From Fretibacterium fastidiosum (GTDB taxonomy: Bacteria; Synergistota; Synergistia; Synergistales; Aminobacteriaceae), in NCBI RefSeq assembly GCF_964642095.1, contig NZ_OZ209244.1, positions 372,001-436,000 of the forward strand: DNA of 64,000 nt, given 5' to 3'. The translations under genes were made by a program, and so were the position numbers. The first letter of the stretch is position 1, and each line of letters starts with the position of its first letter. Positions 60,218 through 64,000 of this stretch are shown here, piece by piece. The notes under the pieces are model-generated. The model did no database searches, was not told the origin of the DNA, and worked only from the letters and a program-made list of their open reading frames with translations.

Positions 60218-60448
60218 TCATTTTCCTCCCACAAGTCTATGTGATTGTATTTTATTATTTTTCATCAAAAATTTGTCAACTAACGCCGCGCCCATCATAA
60301 TAAAGCACATAAAGCACTTGAAGGCGCTTCTGGAGGCCCCCTCGATTGCTGGTTGACTTCATTCGCTCAAAGTCTGCAAGCTACTGTGCTCGTAAGTCGT
60401 GACGGTCCTTAGAGGCCGTCCCTCACTCCCCTCCTGATGGTCACGTTG

Positions 60449-61063
60449 TCACGCTATGCCCCTTCGCTCGATCACGCGGGATGGGCAGGCCGCGGCACAG
60501 CGGCCGCAGTGCAGACAGCGCTTCTGGTCGATCAGGGCGCGCCCGCTTGAGAGGTCGATGCACCGTTGAGGGCAGGCGCGCAGGCACCGGCCGCAGCCGA
60601 TGCAGCCAGAACCCACGAAGTACCCCGTCTCGACGGCCCCTGCCCCACCGATCGTGAAGGAATCCCGTCGGACGCGGGACGGCACGCTGATGTCGAAGTA
60701 CTCGCCCACGGCCTTGCAGAGGTGGAACACCGCAAGCGCCTCCCGCGTGCGGCCGGGGTAGATCTCCTTCATGTAGGGATTTTTTTCGAAGATCTCGTCC
60801 AACCGCTCTCCGCCGATGTCCTGCACCTCACCCCGCAGCGAGATGGAAACCTTGCCCTTGATCCCCGTCAGCGCAACGAACCCCTGCTCCACGAGCTCCG
60901 CGTAGAAGGACTTTCCCCGCGCCGTGAGAAAATAAACCCCGTCCTCGTCCCAGAGCATGATGTCGATGGCCCTCAACCTGGGTCGTCCATCCGTCCCCAC
61001 CGTCGCGACGGCCACCGTGTGGATATCCTCCGCCAAGAGCCGCAGATAATCGCTGCACTCCAT
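60449..61063 (-). CDS. Pyridoxamine-phosphate-oxidase-fold protein with two C-terminal 4Fe-4S motifs
   Basis: 204 residues. N-terminal split-barrel flavin-binding domain (AVATVGTDGRPRLRAID, VYFLTARGKSFYAELV) followed by an 8Fe ferredoxin-type module with CIGCGRCLRACP and CLHCGRCAAACP. Probably a flavin reductase/electron carrier. A paralogue lies at 63163-63774, on the other side of the ACGX-peptide genes, sharing FLTARGK and the ferredoxin arrangement. ATG 61063 has GGGGGGA upstream. It lies just downstream of the HxlR gene on the same strand. Confidence 0.85.
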   Translation of the reverse strand: MECSDYLRLLAEDIHTVAVATVGTDGRPRLRAIDIMLWDEDGVYFLTARGKSFYAELVEQGFVALTGIKGKVSISLRGEVQDIGGERLDEIFEKNPYMKEIYPGRTREALAVFHLCKAVGEYFDISVPSRVRRDSFTIGGAGAVETGYFVGSGCIGCGRCLRACPQRCIDLSSGRALIDQKRCLHCGRCAAACPSRVIERRGIA

Positions 61064-61111
61064 CAACAATCCCCCCGGACCTTGTCGTCGCCCTGCCGTC
61101 AAAGAATGACG

Positions 61112-61444
61112 TTAATTTTGTTTCATCCGTGCCTTATAGGCGCTCCCCCATTCGTGCATTGCCGTAAGGACGGGACGCATACTCTCACCAAGCTCTGACA
61201 AGGCATACTCAACCCTTGGCGGCACCTCGGGATAAACCGTCCTGGTGAGGATTCCGTCTGCTTCCATCTGGCGGAGGCTGTCGGTCAGCACCTTCTGGCT
61301 GAGCCCGTCCAGGTCCTTACGCAACTCGTTGAAACGCCACGAACGCATCAACAGATTCCTTAAAATCAAAAGCTTCCACTTGCTCCCAATCAACCGTACC
61401 GTTGTGGCAACCGGACAATCCGGCAGTTCATCCTTTGTTTTCAT
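61112..61444 (-). CDS. HxlR family winged-helix regulator
   Basis: 110 residues. PVATTVRLIGSKWKLLILRN, WRFNELRKDLDGLSQKVLTD (recognition helix) and VEYALSELGESM are typical of HxlR regulators, which often sense electrophiles or redox change and control a divergent operon. Divergent from the ACGX peptide gene. GGAGG precedes ATG 61444. Confidence 0.92.
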   Translation of the reverse strand: MKTKDELPDCPVATTVRLIGSKWKLLILRNLLMRSWRFNELRKDLDGLSQKVLTDSLRQMEADGILTRTVYPEVPPRVEYALSELGESMRPVLTAMHEWGSAYKARMKQN

Positions 61445-61652
61445 GGGACACCTCCATTGCTTCATTTTTTCATGTTACATTCAATCATAATGCAACACGC
61501 AGCAAAGGTCAATAAGGACGCTTTTGTGCACGGAAGTTCCAGCAGGAGGGGCCACACAACGAACGGGCCAAGTTCACCGGTAGGCCTCGCGGGTCAAAAT
61601 AAACGCTTTCCAAGCTGCCTTGAATCAAAACTCGGACGCTACGGTTCGCCAG

Positions 61653-61699
61653 TTACAAAAAAGTGAGTACTTGTAAAAGCTCCCGCCGTTTCATACAAT
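61653..61699 (+). promoter_or_regulatory. Promoter and operator of the ACGX-peptide operon
   Basis: TTGTAA (61671-61676), 17-bp spacer and TACAAT (61694-61699). The -35 is the right half of an inverted repeat TTACAA-N12-TTGTAA (61653-61676), a candidate HxlR site. A second TTACAT lies in the HxlR upstream region. Confidence 0.55.
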
Positions 61700-61758
61700 G
61701 CAAACGAGGCGCAGAAAGCGCCCCGGCTATCCCGACTATTTTGAAGGAGGAGATACTG

Positions 61759-61971
61759 ATGGCACTTTCCGATCTGTCCGGATGGGGAAAGACGGATAAG
61801 GAAGCTTCAACGTCTGCCTGTGGAGCAGCAGACAAACCGGAGAAAAAGCCGGCTGCCTGCGGCTCTGCCTGTGGGGCAGCAGACAAGCCGACTGCCTGCG
61901 GGGCAGCAGACAAGCCGGAAGAAAAGCCGACTGCCTGCGGTTCCGCCTGCGGCGCAGCGGACAAGAAGTAA
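61759..61971 (+). CDS. ACGX-repeat peptide, putative RiPP precursor
   Basis: 70 residues. A short leader (MALSDLSGWGKTDKEAST) is followed by six ACG[A/S] motifs with all six cysteines of the peptide, in units like ACGAADKPEKKPAACGSACG. The Lys/Asp/Glu/Pro spacers are also repeated. AAGGAGGAG precedes the ATG. The next gene encodes a radical SAM/SPASM enzyme, so the peptide is probably a ribosomally made, radical-modified product, matching what I recall as the ACGX-repeat peptide/maturase system of NCBIfam. The modification and function are unknown. Confidence 0.85.
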   Translation: MALSDLSGWGKTDKEASTSACGAADKPEKKPAACGSACGAADKPTACGAADKPEEKPTACGSACGAADKK

Positions 61972-61990
61972 TCCCGCTCCAGTTCGAACC

Positions 61991-62020
61991 GTTCCCGGCG
62001 GGGAATATCTTGCCGGGAAC
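61991..62020 (+). terminator. Hairpin between peptide and maturase genes
   Basis: GTTCCCGGC (61991-61999) pairs with GCCGGGAAC (62012-62020), followed by ATCTTTCATT. Probably a leaky terminator giving more precursor than enzyme transcript. Confidence 0.65.
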
Positions 62021-62082
62021 ATCTTTCATTGCTCAATTTATGCGTTTTCATACAGACAAAACACTGCTCTCAAAGGACGAAC

Positions 62083-63159
62083 ATGAAAGAATATTTTTCT
62101 TTCCAATGGCATATTACTGACGAGTGCGATCAGCGATGCAGGCATTGCTATATCTTTTCGGGCGATCCCCGTCGAAAACTCGACTCCATGACGTGGAAGC
62201 AGTTGCAGGAAACGTTCTATAACTGTCTTGACTTCTGCGATGTCCACGACAGGCTCCCGTATTTTTACCTTACGGGTGGCGATCCCATTTTACATCCCGA
62301 TTTCTGGCGGCTTTTAAAGCTGTTTCACAAGCACGCCATCCCCTTTACGATCATGGGGAACCCCTTTCATCTGACCGATCGGGTATGCAGGGAGTTGAAG
62401 TCCTTAGGCTGTCAGAAGTATCAGCTCTCGCTGGATGGTCTGAGGGAAACTCATGACTGGTTCCGCAAGCGGGGGTCCTTTGACTGCACATTGGAGAAAA
62501 TAGGCTGTATCAACCAGGCCGGCATTCGCAGCGTCGTTATGACCACCGTTCCCAAGGCAAATCATACGGAGGTCCCCGACATCATCGATGCCGTTGTAAA
62601 AGCCAGGGCAAGTGTGTTTGCCTTTTCCCGTTACGTCCCCTCCGGAGGTGAGCTCGACGCAGGCATTACAGCACAGGAATATCGAAGGCTGCTTGCCATC
62701 TGCGACCGAAAGTTCACGGAACACGAAACGGAGGGTTGCGAGACTTATTTCAACAAGAAAGACCACCTCTGGACGCTTTACGAGTACGAAACAGGAAAAT
62801 TCAAGATTCCGTCCTATGCCTGCGATGGAATGATCTACGGTGGATGCAACTGTGGAAACTGTCATCTGACGATTTTGCCCACCGGAGAGATTTACGCCTG
62901 TCGCAGGGTGGCGGACAGCAAGGTGGGCAGCGTGTTTGAGGACCGACTTGCTGACGTCTGGGTAACGGGCATGGAGGCCTTCAGAAATTATGACGATTTT
63001 TCAAAATGTTCTCGTTGTAAATTAAAGCAATTCTGCCGTGGTTGTCCCGCAGTCGCCAGGGGCACGAACGGCGATTTCTACGGAGACGATCCGCAGTGCT
63101 GGGCCAGCGTGGAAAACGGGTTGCTGACGCCTGAAATGTCAAAGGGGGAAAGAGGTTAA
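62083..63159 (+). CDS. Radical SAM/SPASM peptide maturase, ACGX-type
   Basis: 358 residues. The radical SAM motif CDQRCRHC is near residue 14 (CxxxCxxC). The SPASM C-terminal region binds auxiliary 4Fe-4S clusters: CDGMIYGGCNCGNCHLTILP, CRRVADSKVG and CSRCKLKQFCRGCP. Such enzymes install thioether or other crosslinks on cysteine-containing peptides. ATG 62083 with AAAGGA upstream is preferred over the earlier in-frame ATG at 62029. It follows the peptide gene after a hairpin. Confidence 0.93.
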   Translation: MKEYFSFQWHITDECDQRCRHCYIFSGDPRRKLDSMTWKQLQETFYNCLDFCDVHDRLPYFYLTGGDPILHPDFWRLLKLFHKHAIPFTIMGNPFHLTDRVCRELKSLGCQKYQLSLDGLRETHDWFRKRGSFDCTLEKIGCINQAGIRSVVMTTVPKANHTEVPDIIDAVVKARASVFAFSRYVPSGGELDAGITAQEYRRLLAICDRKFTEHETEGCETYFNKKDHLWTLYEYETGKFKIPSYACDGMIYGGCNCGNCHLTILPTGEIYACRRVADSKVGSVFEDRLADVWVTGMEAFRNYDDFSKCSRCKLKQFCRGCPAVARGTNGDFYGDDPQCWASVENGLLTPEMSKGERG

Positions 63160-63162
63160 ATC

Positions 63163-63774
63163 ATGGATATCGAAACCTGTATCAAAAAATTAGGCTACGT
63201 CGGTGTACTTGATTTTGCCACCGTTGACGAAAGCGGCGCTCCACAGGTGCGAAACGTCAGCGCTATTCACTATGAGGGAACGAGCCTGTACTTTCTGACG
63301 GCCAGGGGGAAATACTTTGCCTCGCAGCTGAAAAACGACGGAAGAGTTCAGATACTCAGCTACACGAAGTACAAAGAGATGATCCGACTTTCCGGCAGAG
63401 CCGAAGAAGTCCCGGAGGAGGCTCAGGTCAAGTGGCGGAACGTTCTTTATCAAGAACAGCCCTACCTCGAAAACGTCTACCCCGGGGAGACGAAGAACAT
63501 TGACACGATCTTCCTGCTGAAGGACTACACGATAGAGTACTTTTGCCTCTCCACCCGCCCGATCACACGGGAGTATTTTGTGGTAGGAAACGCCGAATCG
63601 CTAAAAAAGGGATACCACATCATGGAAAACTGTATCGGGTGCGGCACCTGTCAGGCGGTATGTCCACAGGACGCCATCAGCTCAGGAACCCCTTTTGCGA
63701 TCGATGAAAGCCATTGCCTGCAATGCGGTAACTGCGCTGAAAACTGTCCCGTGAAAGCGATAGAAAGGTATTGA
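63163..63774 (+). CDS. Pyridoxamine-phosphate-oxidase-fold protein with two C-terminal 4Fe-4S motifs (second copy)
   Basis: 203 residues. Flavin split barrel (VLDFATVDESGAPQVRNVSA, LYFLTARGKYFASQL) and two 4Fe-4S motifs CIGCGTCQAVCP and CLQCGNCAENCP. It begins 3 bp after the radical SAM stop, so translational coupling is likely, and it may supply electrons to the radical SAM enzyme. Paralogue of the 60449-61063 gene. Confidence 0.85.
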   Translation: MDIETCIKKLGYVGVLDFATVDESGAPQVRNVSAIHYEGTSLYFLTARGKYFASQLKNDGRVQILSYTKYKEMIRLSGRAEEVPEEAQVKWRNVLYQEQPYLENVYPGETKNIDTIFLLKDYTIEYFCLSTRPITREYFVVGNAESLKKGYHIMENCIGCGTCQAVCPQDAISSGTPFAIDESHCLQCGNCAENCPVKAIERY

Positions 63775-63784
63775 AGCGATCCGG

Positions 63785-64000
63785 ATGAAAACCATGAAAG
63801 CAGTCCTCTTGAACGGCGTTACGGAGTCAGGGGATATCGGCCTGTCGGAGGTTCCAATTCCAGAGGTGAGGCCCGGCTGGGTCCTGATAAAGGTCCGGGC
63901 TTTCGGCATGAACCATTCGGAACAGATACTTCGCCTGAGCGAGATACGCGCGGAGTACATTCAAAAGCCGATCGTTCCCGGCATCGAGTGCGTGGGAGAG
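63785..64000 (+). CDS. MDR/zinc-type alcohol dehydrogenase-like oxidoreductase, 5' part only
   Basis: 72 codons to the window edge. The N-terminal GroES-like catalytic domain is clear (MKAVLLNGVTESGDIGLSEV, VPGIECVGE). ATG 63785 or 63794 could be the start. It continues beyond the window, 10 bp after the preceding stop, and is probably in the same operon. NADPH-dependent quinone or enone reduction is possible. Confidence 0.75.
   Translation, partial: MKTMKAVLLNGVTESGDIGLSEVPIPEVRPGWVLIKVRAFGMNHSEQILRLSEIRAEYIQKPIVPGIECVGE

Noticed and set aside
60300..60440. Possible tRNA or small RNA between the VOC and ferredoxin genes
   Set aside because: No cloverleaf or conserved T-loop sequence could be found; only a short GACGGTCC/GGCCGTC pairing.

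Overview
The window is 64 kb of GC-rich bacterial DNA, mostly closely packed genes, with two GC-poorer blocks (about 27.8-35.7 kb and 59.7-64 kb). Asaccharolytic amino-acid and peptide genes, an encapsulin/EncFtn pair, a Clostridia-style one-piece PurL and many hairpin repeats suggest a peptide-fermenting anaerobe, most likely Synergistota (Fretibacterium-like). No rRNA or tRNA was seen, so this placement is inference.

Layout. 1-6 kb: a truncated S9 peptidase, an MsrA-like protein without the catalytic Cys, a ketopantoate reductase-like protein, a PfkB kinase and a degenerate CobB-like protein. 6-12 kb: an SH3-like exported protein, an Rpn/PD-(D/E)XK protein, then a serine hydrolase, dipeptide epimerase and DUF819 permease cluster. 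12-17.7 kb: a YjiH-type membrane protein with a long leader, an AAA/DUF4143 ATPase, a PaaK-like adenylate-forming enzyme and a PAS-GAF protein. 17.8-19.6 kb: encapsulin, encapsulated ferritin and a RelE-type toxin-antitoxin pair. 20-25.4 kb: an exported coiled-coil protein, RarA and a MATE transporter whose 3' end is tandemly repeated with a 315-bp period. 25.4-28.9 kb: a dicarboxylate symporter and threonine aldolase operon divergent from a LysR gene. 29.1-35.6 kb: an RpiR-regulated operon of permease, nitrilase-family amidase, M20 amidohydrolase, serine hydrolase and enolase-superfamily epimerase. 36.4-41.3 kb: an operon of PrmA, MtaB, a DnaK-like protein and a J-domain protein. 42.4-45.1 kb: an 892-residue protein with a long disordered N-terminus, a winged helix and a PD-(D/E)XK nuclease-like domain. 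45.7-47 kb: ThpR and a HAD hydrolase. 47-58.5 kb: a purine operon (purE, purM, a purN-purO fusion, an AICARFT-only purH, purD, purL with a frameshift, then purC and purF). 58.8-64 kb: a DUF533 protein, a VOC protein, and a RiPP-like locus with an HxlR regulator, two flavin/ferredoxin proteins, a 70-residue peptide with six ACG[A/S] motifs, a radical SAM/SPASM protein and the start of an MDR oxidoreductase.

The most unusual features are: (1) the ACGX-repeat peptide and radical SAM locus; (2) a family of elements with TACCAATTCGCGTTTAA-type inverted ends, three of four copies abutting a stop codon, two carrying arrays of a constant 52-bp hairpin unit alternating with locus-specific 40-48-bp cassettes; (3) the related 315-bp repeat array that copies the end of the MATE gene; (4) the 892-residue nuclease-like protein whose gene and promoter share a recurring TACCGGT/A-tract motif; and (5) the purine operon's PurN-PurO fusion and purL frameshift.
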